Positions 1 through 5,335 of a stretch of 7,667 bases of DNA are shown in pieces. The notes beneath the pieces are model-generated. The model worked only from the letters and a program-made list of their open reading frames with translations, did not search any database and was not told where the DNA came from. Each line of letters starts with the position of its first letter. The stretch's first letter is position 1. Source of the stretch: Actinomycetes bacterium (GTDB taxonomy: Bacteria; Actinomycetota; Thermoleophilia; Solirubrobacterales; Solirubrobacteraceae); assembly GCA_023404805.1 (NCBI GenBank), contig JAEYAL010000214.1, forward strand, positions 1-7,667, given 5' to 3'. The position numbers were made by a program, and so were the translations under genes.

Positions 1-769
1 TCTCGCGGAGCCGCGCCGCGCCGATGACCTCGAGGTCGACGTCGCAGAAGAGGAGGTCCTCCTCGAACTCCTTGGCGCGCGCGAGGATGGTGCCGTCGTG
101 GCCGATCACCGCCGACCGGCCGTCGAAGACGAGCTCGTCCTGGCCGCCGACCAGGCCGCAGAACGCGACCGCCGCGAGGTTGTCGCGGGCGCGCGTGACC
201 AGCATCCGCTCACGGCGGTCGCCCTTGCCCAGGTCGTAGGGCGAAGCTGAAAGGTTCAACACGAGGCGCGCGCCGGAGAGCGCCTCGGCGTCCATCGGAT
301 CGCCGGGCTGCCAGATGTCCTCGCAGACCGTCAGGCCGATCCGGTGGCCGTCGACCAGGATCGTGGCCGGGCCAGGGCCCTCCTGGAAGTAGCGGAGCTC
401 GTCGAACACCCCGTAGTTGGGCAGGTGCGACTTGCGGTAGCTCGCTACGACCTCGCCGTCGGCGAGGACGGCCGCGGCGTTGTAGACGTCTTCGTCGCGC
501 TCCGGCCAGCCGACGACGGCGACCAGGCCTGCGGGCGCGCCCGCAGCCAAGCTGGTGACCGCGTCCCGGCAGTCCTGAAGGAACCGCTCGCGCAGCAGCA
601 GGTCTTCGGCCGGGTAGCCGCAGATCGCGAGCTCCGGGAACACAGCGATCCGCGCGCCGCCGTCGGCCGCGCGCTGCATGGCTCCGGCGATCCGCTCGGT
701 GTTGCCGGCGACATCGCCGACGACGAGGTCGAGCTGGCAGAGCGCAAGGCGCATCACGTCGAGAGTCAT
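1..769 (-). CDS. nadE: Glutamine-dependent NAD+ synthetase, N-terminal amidase part (partial)
   Basis: This is the glutaminase (nitrilase-fold) domain of a glutamine-dependent NAD+ synthetase. It releases ammonia from glutamine for the ATP-dependent amidation of nicotinic acid adenine dinucleotide, the last step of NAD+ biosynthesis in the cytoplasm. The nitrilase Glu-Lys-Cys triad is visible: Glu46 in FPELAICGYP, Lys113 in YRKSHLPNYGVFDE and Cys149 in TVCEDIW. The segment after the Lys (PNYGVFDE.RYF) is typical of NadE rather than of other nitrilases. The reading frame stays open to position 1 (256 codons), so the C-terminal ATP-pyrophosphatase synthetase domain must lie beyond the window; it is inferred, not seen. 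The start at 769 is chosen because its ATG overlaps the stop of the upstream gene (ATGA, 766-769), which implies translational coupling. An in-frame ATG five codons later (754) is the alternative. Confidence 0.93.
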   Translation of the reverse strand, partial: MTLDVMRLALCQLDLVVGDVAGNTERIAGAMQRAADGGARIAVFPELAICGYPAEDLLLRERFLQDCRDAVTSLAAGAPAGLVAVVGWPERDEDVYNAAAVLADGEVVASYRKSHLPNYGVFDELRYFQEGPGPATILVDGHRIGLTVCEDIWQPGDPMDAEALSGARLVLNLSASPYDLGKGDRRERMLVTRARDNLAAVAFCGLVGGQDELVFDGRSAVIGHDGTILARAKEFEEDLLFCDVDLEVIGAARLRE

Positions 770-1182
770 GGGGCGTCGATCCGGCCGAGGTACTGACGAA
801 CGAAGTCCGCGAGCCGCGGGTCGCTGGCGTCCTTCAAAGGCTGGGTGGCGGTGCCATTGGTCGCGAGCACCTGGCCGCTCTTATCGGCCTTGGACACGAG
901 CGCCTGCCCGGCCGCGCGCGACGCTGGGGTGTCGATCGCGCCGAGCTGCTCGGCGAACTGGTCGATCCGCAACCGGTCCTGCTGCGCCGCGTAGGTCACG
1001 ACGACGTTGCCGGCCGGGAGGCCGTAGGGGCCTTCGGCGTTGGCTGGCGGCGCGCCGTCCCCACCCGCTCCCTGGCCGGTCTCGAGGGAGCTGTGGTCGC
1101 GCGCGGCGAGCAGGACGATCGCCCCGCCGACACCCGCGATGACCAGCGCAAACGCGGCGACGACCGGAAGGATCCGCTTCAC
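766..1182 (-). CDS. Small membrane-anchored hypothetical protein, possibly a degenerate DUF3105-like protein
   Basis: A 138-residue protein begins Lys-Arg followed by one hydrophobic segment (about residues 4-27), then a Gly/Ala/Pro-rich linker and a small C-terminal domain of about 90 residues. It is probably a single-pass protein with its domain outside the membrane. I do not recognise it with certainty. By eye the C-terminal domain follows the second half of DUF3105 proteins: GNVVVTY recalls the family's HGxVxxxY strand, and VLATNGTATQPLKDASD followed by LADFVRQYLG resembles the tail of the DUF3105 protein at 6087-6770. The family's PPTxGPH and HSLEHG motifs are absent. The GTG start at 1182 is preferred because the hydrophobic segment follows at once and a TACGAT box lies 6 nt upstream, with no Shine-Dalgarno sequence. 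The frame remains open up to 1251, but those extra residues look unlike a protein N-terminus. The stop overlaps the nadE start (ATGA), so the two form an operon. Confidence 0.72.
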   Translation of the reverse strand: MKRILPVVAAFALVIAGVGGAIVLLAARDHSSLETGQGAGGDGAPPANAEGPYGLPAGNVVVTYAAQQDRLRIDQFAEQLGAIDTPASRAAGQALVSKADKSGQVLATNGTATQPLKDASDPRLADFVRQYLGRIDAP

Positions 1183-1188
1183 GGGGCC

Positions 1189-1194
1189 ATCGTA
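1189..1194 (-). promoter_or_regulatory. Candidate leaderless -10 box (TACGAT) for the 766-1182 gene
   Basis: TACGAT on the minus strand lies 6 nt before the GTG start at 1182, the spacing expected if transcription starts at the first base of the start codon. No convincing -35 hexamer is seen. The same arrangement recurs at four other genes in this window, which is the main support. Confidence 0.42.
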
Positions 1195-1246
1195 CTCGTG
1201 CGCGCCGCAGCGCTCTCCGTCATGACCAGTCACGCCCGCGACCTTC

Positions 1247-1285
1247 AACATGATCTGTTAAAGGTTGCAATGTTCCCGCTATGCT
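1247..1285. promoter_or_regulatory. AT-rich divergent regulatory patch with candidate sigma-gene -10
   Basis: The 139-bp space between the divergent genes starting at 1182 and 1322 holds a conspicuously AT-rich patch in otherwise GC-rich DNA. It contains AACA-N5-TGTT (1247-1259), the outer pair AACAT (1247-1251) and ATGTT (1270-1274), and the palindrome TTGCAA (1265-1270). TATGCT at 1280-1285 is a plausible -10 for the sigma factor gene, giving a leader of about 30 nt. The -35 at 17-nt spacing (GTTAAA, 1257-1262) is poor. The patch may be bound by a regulator or by the ECF sigma itself; neither is shown by the sequence. Confidence 0.3.
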
Positions 1286-1321
1286 GCACGGCAGGGCCCA
1301 ACCAAACGCCCACGGGACACC

Positions 1322-1867
1322 ATGGACATCGCCAGCACCACCGCCTTCGACCGGATCTACCGCGAGCACCGCCGCAGCGTGTTCCTCGCCGCGCTCCGGG
1401 TCACGCACGACCCTGTGGCCGCCGACGACGTGACGCACGACGTGTTCATGCGTCTGTGGCGTCGGCCGGACCGCTTCGACCAGAGCCGCGGCGAGCTGCT
1501 GCCGTACCTGCGGCTGATGGCCCGCTCGCGTGCGCTCGACCTGTGGCGCGAGCGGCAGGCCGCGGGCCGAGCGCAGGACCGGCTTGTCGCCGCGACCGAG
1601 GTGTCGATTCCGGTCGACGACGACGGCGGTCCGGTGCCGGCGGTCCTCGCGAGCGAGCGCGCGCTCGCGGTGCGCGAAGCCCTCGACTGCCTGCCGCCTG
1701 CCCAGCGCGAGGCGGTGGTCCTCGCCTATTGGGGGGGACTCACCGCCGATGAGATCTCGCGCCGGATCGACGTGCCGCTGGGCACGGTCAAGAGCCGCCT
1801 GCGGTTGGGGCTGACCAAGCTGCGCAGCGAATTCGCGAGCGCGTTGCTGGATCCTGAACCGGTGTGA
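1322..1867 (+). CDS. ECF-type RNA polymerase sigma factor
   Basis: A 181-residue extracytoplasmic-function sigma factor that directs RNA polymerase to alternative promoters. Sigma region 2 spans about residues 10-78, including AADDVTHDVFMRLWR and the promoter-recognition helix RSRALDLWRER. After a variable linker, sigma region 4 spans about residues 115-168, including LPPAQREAVVLAYWGG and the helix-turn-helix TADEISRRIDVPLGTVKSRL. The length is normal for a minimal ECF factor with no C-terminal extension. The segment RFDQSRGELLPYL resembles the SigK-like pattern (RFDPxRG), but group assignment is not possible by eye. ATG 1322 is the first in-frame methionine before region 2; the ribosome binding site is weak, and a TTG at 1265 would add only low-complexity residues. 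ECF genes often sit beside an anti-sigma gene. None is here: a terminator-like hairpin and a riboswitch leader follow. Confidence 0.93.
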   Translation: MDIASTTAFDRIYREHRRSVFLAALRVTHDPVAADDVTHDVFMRLWRRPDRFDQSRGELLPYLRLMARSRALDLWRERQAAGRAQDRLVAATEVSIPVDDDGGPVPAVLASERALAVREALDCLPPAQREAVVLAYWGGLTADEISRRIDVPLGTVKSRLRLGLTKLRSEFASALLDPEPV

Positions 1868-1874
1868 CCACCGG

Positions 1875-1897
1875 GGGCGCCGTCTGTGACGGCGCCC
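1875..1897 (+). terminator. Hairpin terminator after the sigma factor gene
   Basis: A perfect 10-bp stem, GGGCGCCGTC (1875-1884) pairing with GACGGCGCCC (1888-1897), with loop TGT, starts 8 nt after the sigma factor stop codon. There is no T-run, as is usual in high-GC actinobacteria. It separates the sigma gene from the riboswitch-controlled gene. Confidence 0.72.
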
Positions 1898-2001
1898 ACT
1901 AGCGTCTCGTTTGTGCCCGGTCAAGCGGTTTCCGCGCTTGTGTGGCGAGGCTCACGCGGGGTGCGCGGAATGCGTCGCTAACGTGCTTCCGCGTAATCGA
2001 A

Positions 2002-2170
2002 CTTGCCGAGTTCGGCGCCGTCCGCGGCGCCGGAGCGGGGGACCCACTGCTGGCGACGACCCATCGCCGGCCGGGGCGAATCGCGTGGCGTGCCACGCGT
2101 AGCGATCCGACGACGCGCCTCTCTCAGGGCGCCGAAGACCGCGAGCCCGTCAGCTCACCTCGTAGGCAAG
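2002..2170 (+). ncRNA. c-di-AMP riboswitch (ydaO/yuaA type) in the leader of the RlpA-like gene
   Basis: This leader matches the ydaO/yuaA class that senses cyclic di-AMP. The conserved blocks appear in order: TTGCCGAG (2003-2010), GGGGGACCCA (2037-2046), GGGGCGAATC (2073-2082) and the nearly invariant 3' segment CCCGTCAGCTCACCTCGTAG (2146-2165). The closing stem P1 is perfect: CTTGCC (2002-2007) with GGCAAG (2165-2170). Internal helices are CGGCGCCG (2013-2020) with CGGCGCCG (2025-2032), CTGGCGA (2050-2056) with TCGCCGG (2064-2070, one G-T pair), and CGCGTGGC (2082-2089) with GCCACGCG (2092-2099). The 169-nt length fits the class. In known cases c-di-AMP binding lowers expression of downstream cell-wall and ion-transport genes. 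Only 14 nt separate P1 from the start codon, which leaves no room for a terminator hairpin after the aptamer. The promoter should lie near 1979-1999 (TAACGT at 1979-1984 is a weak -10 candidate). Confidence 0.93.
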
Positions 2171-2175
2171 CCCCC

Positions 2176-2181
2176 CGAGGT
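2176..2181 (+). promoter_or_regulatory. Ribosome binding site complementary to the riboswitch core
   Basis: CGAGGT contains the Shine-Dalgarno core GAGG (2177-2180), 4 nt before the ATG at 2185, and fixes that start. It lies 5 nt past helix P1. It is exactly complementary to ACCTCG (2157-2162) in the conserved 3' strand of the aptamer, so it could be sequestered in an alternative fold. Confidence 0.6.
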
Positions 2182-2184
2182 CAC

Positions 2185-2907
2185 ATGCCCCCATATGCAA
2201 GCGCGCTCACGCGTGCAGCAATCCCCACGCTTGCCCTGCTCGCAAGCGCAACGGCCGGTGCGTCCGCGCAGGCCAATCAAGTCCCTGCGCCAGCACCGGC
2301 GCCCGCTCCAGCCGCTGCCCCCGTCGCGGCCACGACGCCTGCCGCCGTTCCAGCGGTGCCTGCCAGCGGCCGATTGGTCCGCATCGTGCACCGCGGGCTC
2401 ACCACCACCAGCGGCGGCCCGGTGATCGTCCGAGGCCGCGCCACGACGGTGCCGGTCCACGTCGAGCTCCGTGTCGGCTCCACCGGCCGCAAGGTCGACG
2501 AAGCAGATGCGGCGCCCGGCCGCCGCTTCCGCCTGGAAGGCGCCGCGTCGGCAGGCGAGCAGCTCCGTCTGCTCGTCTCGCGCACCGACGGCGGCACCGA
2601 GACGGCAGATGTGGCCGTCGGCCAGGTCCGCAAGCTCCGGCCGACCACTGCCTCGTGGTACGGACCGGGCCTGTTCGGCAACCGCACCGCCTGCGGGCAG
2701 ACGCTCACGCCGGGCCTGCGCGGCGTGGCCCACAAGTCGCTGCCGTGCGGCACCAAGCTCACGGTGCGCTTCCGCGGCCGCACGACGCGCGCGACGGTGG
2801 TCGACCGCGGCCCGTTCCACGCGGGGCGCGAATTCGATCTGACCCAGGCCACGGCCCGGGCGATCGGCTTCAACCAGGTCGGGCGCGTCTGGGTGTCGGG
2901 CCGCTGA
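2185..2907 (+). CDS. Secreted RlpA-like double-psi beta-barrel (DPBB) cell-wall protein
   Basis: A 240-residue exported protein. Residues 1-28 form a Sec signal peptide (hydrophobic run IPTLALLA, cleavage site about ASA|Q). A Pro-Ala linker follows (about 30-62), then a beta-rich segment of about 85 residues (64-148) that looks like a small Ig-like domain. The C-terminal DPBB domain (about 154-240) has the RlpA-type motifs TASWYG, GVAHKSLPCGT and VVDRGPF; the Asp of VVDRGP (Asp207) matches the conserved acidic position of the family. Two cysteines (170 and 188) could form a disulfide. RlpA-type DPBB domains act on peptidoglycan, in some species as lytic transglycosylases on denuded glycan; activity here is not shown, and no SPOR domain is present. 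ATG 2185 is chosen because it follows GAGG and starts a clean signal peptide; an in-frame extension upstream would run through the riboswitch. Control by c-di-AMP fits a role in wall remodelling. Confidence 0.9.
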   Translation: MPPYASALTRAAIPTLALLASATAGASAQANQVPAPAPAPAPAAAPVAATTPAAVPAVPASGRLVRIVHRGLTTTSGGPVIVRGRATTVPVHVELRVGSTGRKVDEADAAPGRRFRLEGAASAGEQLRLLVSRTDGGTETADVAVGQVRKLRPTTASWYGPGLFGNRTACGQTLTPGLRGVAHKSLPCGTKLTVRFRGRTTRATVVDRGPFHAGREFDLTQATARAIGFNQVGRVWVSGR

Positions 2908-2913
2908 CGAGAC

Positions 2914-2944
2914 GGCGCGCAGGCGGCGACCCCGCCTGCGCGCC
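2914..2944 (+). terminator. Hairpin terminator after the RlpA-like gene
   Basis: A perfect 13-bp stem, GGCGCGCAGGCGG (2914-2926) with CCGCCTGCGCGCC (2932-2944) and a 5-nt loop, starts 6 nt after the stop codon. It has no T-tract. It isolates the riboswitch-controlled gene from the esterase downstream. Confidence 0.78.
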
Positions 2945-2965
2945 CTCCGCGCGGCGGTGCCCGGG

Positions 2966-2995
2966 GTGACATCGCTCGCATACCATCGGTATTGT
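2966..2995 (+). promoter_or_regulatory. Candidate promoter with overlapping operator-like dyad before the SGNH esterase
   Basis: GTGACA (2966-2971, 5 of 6 matches to the -35 consensus) is followed after 18 nt by TATTGT (2990-2995). The perfect dyad ATACC-ATC-GGTAT (2980-2992) covers the downstream spacer and overlaps the -10 box, a position from which a bound dimeric repressor would block polymerase. An alternative -10 is TACCAT (2981-2986), inside the dyad. Confidence 0.45.
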
Positions 2996-3078
2996 CAGGT
3001 CCGCCGGCTGCCCCGCCGGCCTCTGGATGCGTGAGCGCTCCCGGAGACGCTCCCCACGTCCTGACCTACCGGAGGACC

Positions 3079-3957
3079 ATGATCCGCTCGCTCCGCGCGG
3101 CTGCCGCGCTCTTGCTGGCTACCGCCTGTGCGTTGGTCGGCGCTGCTGCTGCCGACGCCAAGACCCTCGACATCGTCCTGCTCGGCGACAGCTACACCGC
3201 AGGCTCGGGCGGCTGGGCTTACGAGGCGAACACCTGCGCGCGCAGCGCCAACACCTGGGGCCAGGTCTACGGCAGGCTGGCCCGCGAGCAAGGGCTGACG
3301 GTGCATGTGAACAACGCCGCCTGTGGCGGGACGGTCCTCTCTCAGCTCGAGGCCCAGATGAGCGCGATCACGCCGCAGACCGACCTGGTCTTGATGTCGT
3401 CTGGCGGAAACGACGCCGGGTTCAGCGACGCCGTCACCCGGTGCTTCACGCCGCTGGTGGCCGGACCGAACATCTGCCGCGGCGCGCTCCAAGCCAGCGT
3501 GCGCAAGCTGCCCGCGGTCGAGACCGCGCTGGAGCACAACTTCCACCTGCTGCTCGCGAAGCTCAGGCCGGGTGCGCGCGTCGGCTACATCTCGGCGCCG
3601 TACCTTGCGAACAGCTCCGGCTTCCTGCTCAGGACTCCGTTCGCGGCCTACAACTCGGGCGCCGGCACCCGAGCCGCGCAGGACGGCTTCGACCGCGTCA
3701 CGCACAGCGCGATCGCCGCGGCAAACTCCACCGCTGGCTACGAGTTCGTGACGTTCATCCCGACCAAGGCCCGGTTCGCGGGCCATGAACCCGACCAGAA
3801 CCCCTGGAAGGAAGCCTCGGGCCAGTGGATCAACGAGTTCACGCAGGTCCTCGGCACCACGGGCTACTACCACCCCAACATCAAGGGGTACGAGGAGATG
3901 GGCAAAGCTGCGATGCAGGTGGCGGGCCCGGCGGGCGACTTCGGCCTCAGCCAATAG
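3079..3957 (+). CDS. Secreted SGNH/GDSL-family esterase or lipase
   Basis: A 292-residue exported hydrolase of the SGNH superfamily, likely cleaving esters of lipids or polysaccharides outside the cell; the substrate cannot be told from sequence. Residues 1-27 are a signal peptide (cleavage about ADA|K). Block I is LLGDSYTAG with nucleophile Ser38, block II is AACGGT with Gly84, block III is SSGGNDAGF with Asn111, and block V is YYHPNIKGY with His265. Cysteines 53, 82, 122 and 133 are placed as expected for disulfides of secreted actinobacterial members. The usual Asp three residues before the catalytic His is Gly here, so the enzyme probably works with a Ser-His dyad, as described for the Streptomyces scabies esterase. 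GGAGG (3071-3075), 3 nt before the ATG, supports the start; the frame is open upstream from 2992 but without a signal-like N-terminus. The long leader suggests its own promoter. Confidence 0.92.
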   Translation: MIRSLRAAAALLLATACALVGAAAADAKTLDIVLLGDSYTAGSGGWAYEANTCARSANTWGQVYGRLAREQGLTVHVNNAACGGTVLSQLEAQMSAITPQTDLVLMSSGGNDAGFSDAVTRCFTPLVAGPNICRGALQASVRKLPAVETALEHNFHLLLAKLRPGARVGYISAPYLANSSGFLLRTPFAAYNSGAGTRAAQDGFDRVTHSAIAAANSTAGYEFVTFIPTKARFAGHEPDQNPWKEASGQWINEFTQVLGTTGYYHPNIKGYEEMGKAAMQVAGPAGDFGLSQ

Positions 3958-4001
3958 CCCTGGGGCCGGACGCCGCGGGCCGCGCCGCGTGATCGGGCCA
4001 G

Positions 4002-4007
4002 TAGCGT
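4002..4007 (+). promoter_or_regulatory. Candidate leaderless -10 box (TAGCGT) for the alpha/beta hydrolase
   Basis: TAGCGT ends 8 nt before the ATG at 4016. No Shine-Dalgarno sequence precedes that ATG and no clear -35 is seen. It would let the hydrolase be transcribed independently of the esterase, whose stop codon lies 58 nt before the ATG. Confidence 0.38.
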
Positions 4008-4015
4008 CATCGTCG

Positions 4016-4849
4016 ATGACCGAGCTCTCGATCACCGGCGCCGGACTGCGCCTCTCCGGCACCCGCGGGGGCCCCGACGAGGGCCCTGCGCGCCTCGTGA
4101 TGCTGCATGGCCTCACCGCGACCCGCCACTACACGGTCATGGGCTCTCGCCACCTCGACCGCCGCGGCATCGCGAACGTCGCCTACGACGCGCGCGGGCA
4201 CGGCCACTCGGAGCGGGCGGCCGGTCCACAGGAGTACGCCTACGAACATCTGGCGGCAGACCTGGCGGCCGTCGTCGACGGCGTGAGCGGCCCGTCGGAG
4301 CAGGTCGTGCTCCTCGGCATCTCCATGGGCTCGCACACCGCGGTGCGCTACGCGATCGACCACCCCGAGCGGGTCGCCGGGCTCGTGCTCATCACCCCGG
4401 CGCATCTGCCTGGCCCGCAGGCCGCCGACCGGTCGGCCTGGGAAGCGCTCGCCACCGCGCTGCGAGGCCCGGATCCGATCGATGGCTTCATCCGCGCCTC
4501 ACGCCTGGAGACCTTGCCGGAAGCGTTCCGCGATCAAGTGGCCCTGGCGATCCGCCAGCGGATCAGCCGCCACGACGACCTCTCGGCGGTCGCGGATGCG
4601 CTGGAGGGCGTTCCGGCGTCTTCGCCGTTCGACGCCCTGGATGACCTCAACGCGATCACCGCGCCGACGATCATCGTCGGCAGCCGCGACGAGGTGGACC
4701 CCAGCCATCCGCTGGTCGTCGCCCAGCGCTGGGCCGAAAGCATCGCGGGGGCACGGCTCGAGGTCGAGGACGAGGGCAAGTCGCCGCTCGCCTGGCAGGG
4801 CGGGCGCCTGGCCCGGTTCGCCGAAGAGCTGGTGGCAGCGGGCACCTGA
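4016..4849 (+). CDS. Alpha/beta-fold hydrolase lacking an obvious catalytic histidine
   Basis: A 277-residue cytoplasmic protein with the alpha/beta-hydrolase core and no signal peptide. The oxyanion-hole motif is LVMLHGLTA (His31-Gly32), the conserved loop YDARGHGHS follows, and the nucleophile elbow is LLGISMGS with Ser103. The acid strand is TIIVGSRDEVDPSHP (Asp225 or Asp228). A catalytic His is expected near residue 255, in a context such as EGxGHxP, but the sequence reads EDEGKSPLAWQGG, with Lys255-Ser256. Either another residue serves as base, or the protein has lost normal hydrolase chemistry. The substrate is unknown. ATG 4016 is chosen because the sequence becomes family-like there; the frame is open upstream but overlaps the esterase gene. 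No ribosome binding site is visible. Esterase and hydrolase point the same way but are probably separately transcribed. Confidence 0.88.
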   Translation: MTELSITGAGLRLSGTRGGPDEGPARLVMLHGLTATRHYTVMGSRHLDRRGIANVAYDARGHGHSERAAGPQEYAYEHLAADLAAVVDGVSGPSEQVVLLGISMGSHTAVRYAIDHPERVAGLVLITPAHLPGPQAADRSAWEALATALRGPDPIDGFIRASRLETLPEAFRDQVALAIRQRISRHDDLSAVADALEGVPASSPFDALDDLNAITAPTIIVGSRDEVDPSHPLVVAQRWAESIAGARLEVEDEGKSPLAWQGGRLARFAEELVAAGT

Positions 4850-4868
4850 GAGGCCGCCGGGGTCGGAG

Positions 4869-4883
4869 GGGCGCCTGGCGCCC
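4869..4883 (+). terminator. Candidate hairpin terminator after the alpha/beta hydrolase
   Basis: GGGCGC (4869-4874) pairs with GCGCCC (4878-4883) around loop CTG, 19 nt after the hydrolase stop. The stem is short but pure GC. The rest of the 158-nt convergent gap (4850-5007) holds only the larger hairpin at 4955-4986. Confidence 0.45.
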
Positions 4884-4954
4884 GGAAGGCTGAGCTCGAC
4901 CGCTGAGGCGCTGGCAGTCGGCCATGCGCAGTCGGCGGGAGCAGCGAGAGCGAG

Positions 4955-4986
4955 GCCGCGCGCCGGACCGAAGTCCGACGCGCGGC
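4955..4986 (-). terminator. Large hairpin terminator after hup
   Basis: GCCGCGCG (4955-4962) pairs with CGCGCGGC (4979-4986) and CGGAC (4964-4968) with GTCCG (4973-4977), separated by one C-A mismatch and capped by a CGAA loop. It lies 21 nt past the hup stop in the direction of hup transcription. Being nearly symmetrical, it could also stop transcripts arriving from the plus strand. Confidence 0.68.
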
Positions 4987-5007
4987 GTCCGCAGAAGGTG
5001 GAGGCGC

Positions 5008-5280
5008 TTAGTTGAGCGACTTCTTCAGCGCGGCAGCGGCGCTGAACTTCGCGCCGTTGCTCGCGGCGATCTTGATGGTCTCGCCAGTGGCCGGGTTACG
5101 GCCCTCGCGCGCAGCGCGCTTGCTGACGGAGAACTTGCCGAAGCCGCTGACGGCAACTTCGCCGCCGCTCTTCAGTTCAGTGGTGATGGCATCGAACGTC
5201 GCGTCGATGATCTCCTTCGCCTGGGCCTGGCTGACATCAGCGTCAGCAGCGACCTTCTGAGCGAGCTCCTGCTTGGTCAT
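5008..5280 (-). CDS. hup: HU-family nucleoid DNA-binding protein
   Basis: A 90-residue histone-like protein that binds and bends DNA as a dimer and compacts the nucleoid. The length is exactly that of the basic HU fold. The N-terminal helices (residues 3-38) are followed by the beta-arm signature SGFGKFSVSKRAAREGRNP and then TGETI; Pro63, at the arm tip in RNPATG, is the intercalating residue of HU and IHF. Mycobacterial and some Streptomyces HUs carry a long Lys/Ala-rich tail; this protein has none. The start is secured by AGGAGGT (5287-5293), the strongest ribosome binding site in the window, with 6-7 nt spacing. That contrasts with the unleadered genes nearby and fits high expression. It is transcribed away from the S4 gene, with a large hairpin after its stop. 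Confidence 0.97.
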   Translation of the reverse strand: MTKQELAQKVAADADVSQAQAKEIIDATFDAITTELKSGGEVAVSGFGKFSVSKRAAREGRNPATGETIKIAASNGAKFSAAAALKKSLN

Positions 5281-5286
5281 GAGAGA

Positions 5287-5293
5287 ACCTCCT
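5287..5293 (-). promoter_or_regulatory. Strong ribosome binding site of hup
   Basis: AGGAGGT on the minus strand, 6 nt before the hup ATG, is an almost full anti-16S match. It decides the start and implies a leadered, efficiently translated mRNA. A TAGCTT box at 5313-5318 (minus) is a weak -10 candidate for this transcript. Confidence 0.8.
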
Positions 5294-5335
5294 GGGGTCT
5301 ACGGGGTGTCTCAAGCTACATGTCCCAGCGGCGGA

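Noticed and set aside
1942..2184. In-frame N-terminal extension of the RlpA-like protein
   Set aside because: It runs straight through the riboswitch aptamer; the ATG at 2185 has a ribosome binding site and starts a proper signal peptide.
2281..2340. Pro-Ala repeat run as a possible mobile or unstable repeat
   Set aside because: It encodes an ordinary flexible linker between the signal peptide and the folded domain of an exported protein.
2155..2981. Two overlapping minus-strand open frames opposite the RlpA-like gene
   Set aside because: They are complements of the coding strand and riboswitch, with low-complexity Arg/Ala-rich products and no start signals.
3785..4015. Upstream extension of the alpha/beta hydrolase overlapping the esterase
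   Set aside because: The extra residues are Arg/Ser-rich shadow sequence of the esterase gene; family-like sequence begins at 4016.
2995..4116. Long open frame on the minus strand opposite the esterase
   Set aside because: It mirrors the GC-biased codons of the SGNH gene, whose catalytic motifs are clear; the antisense product has no recognisable domain.
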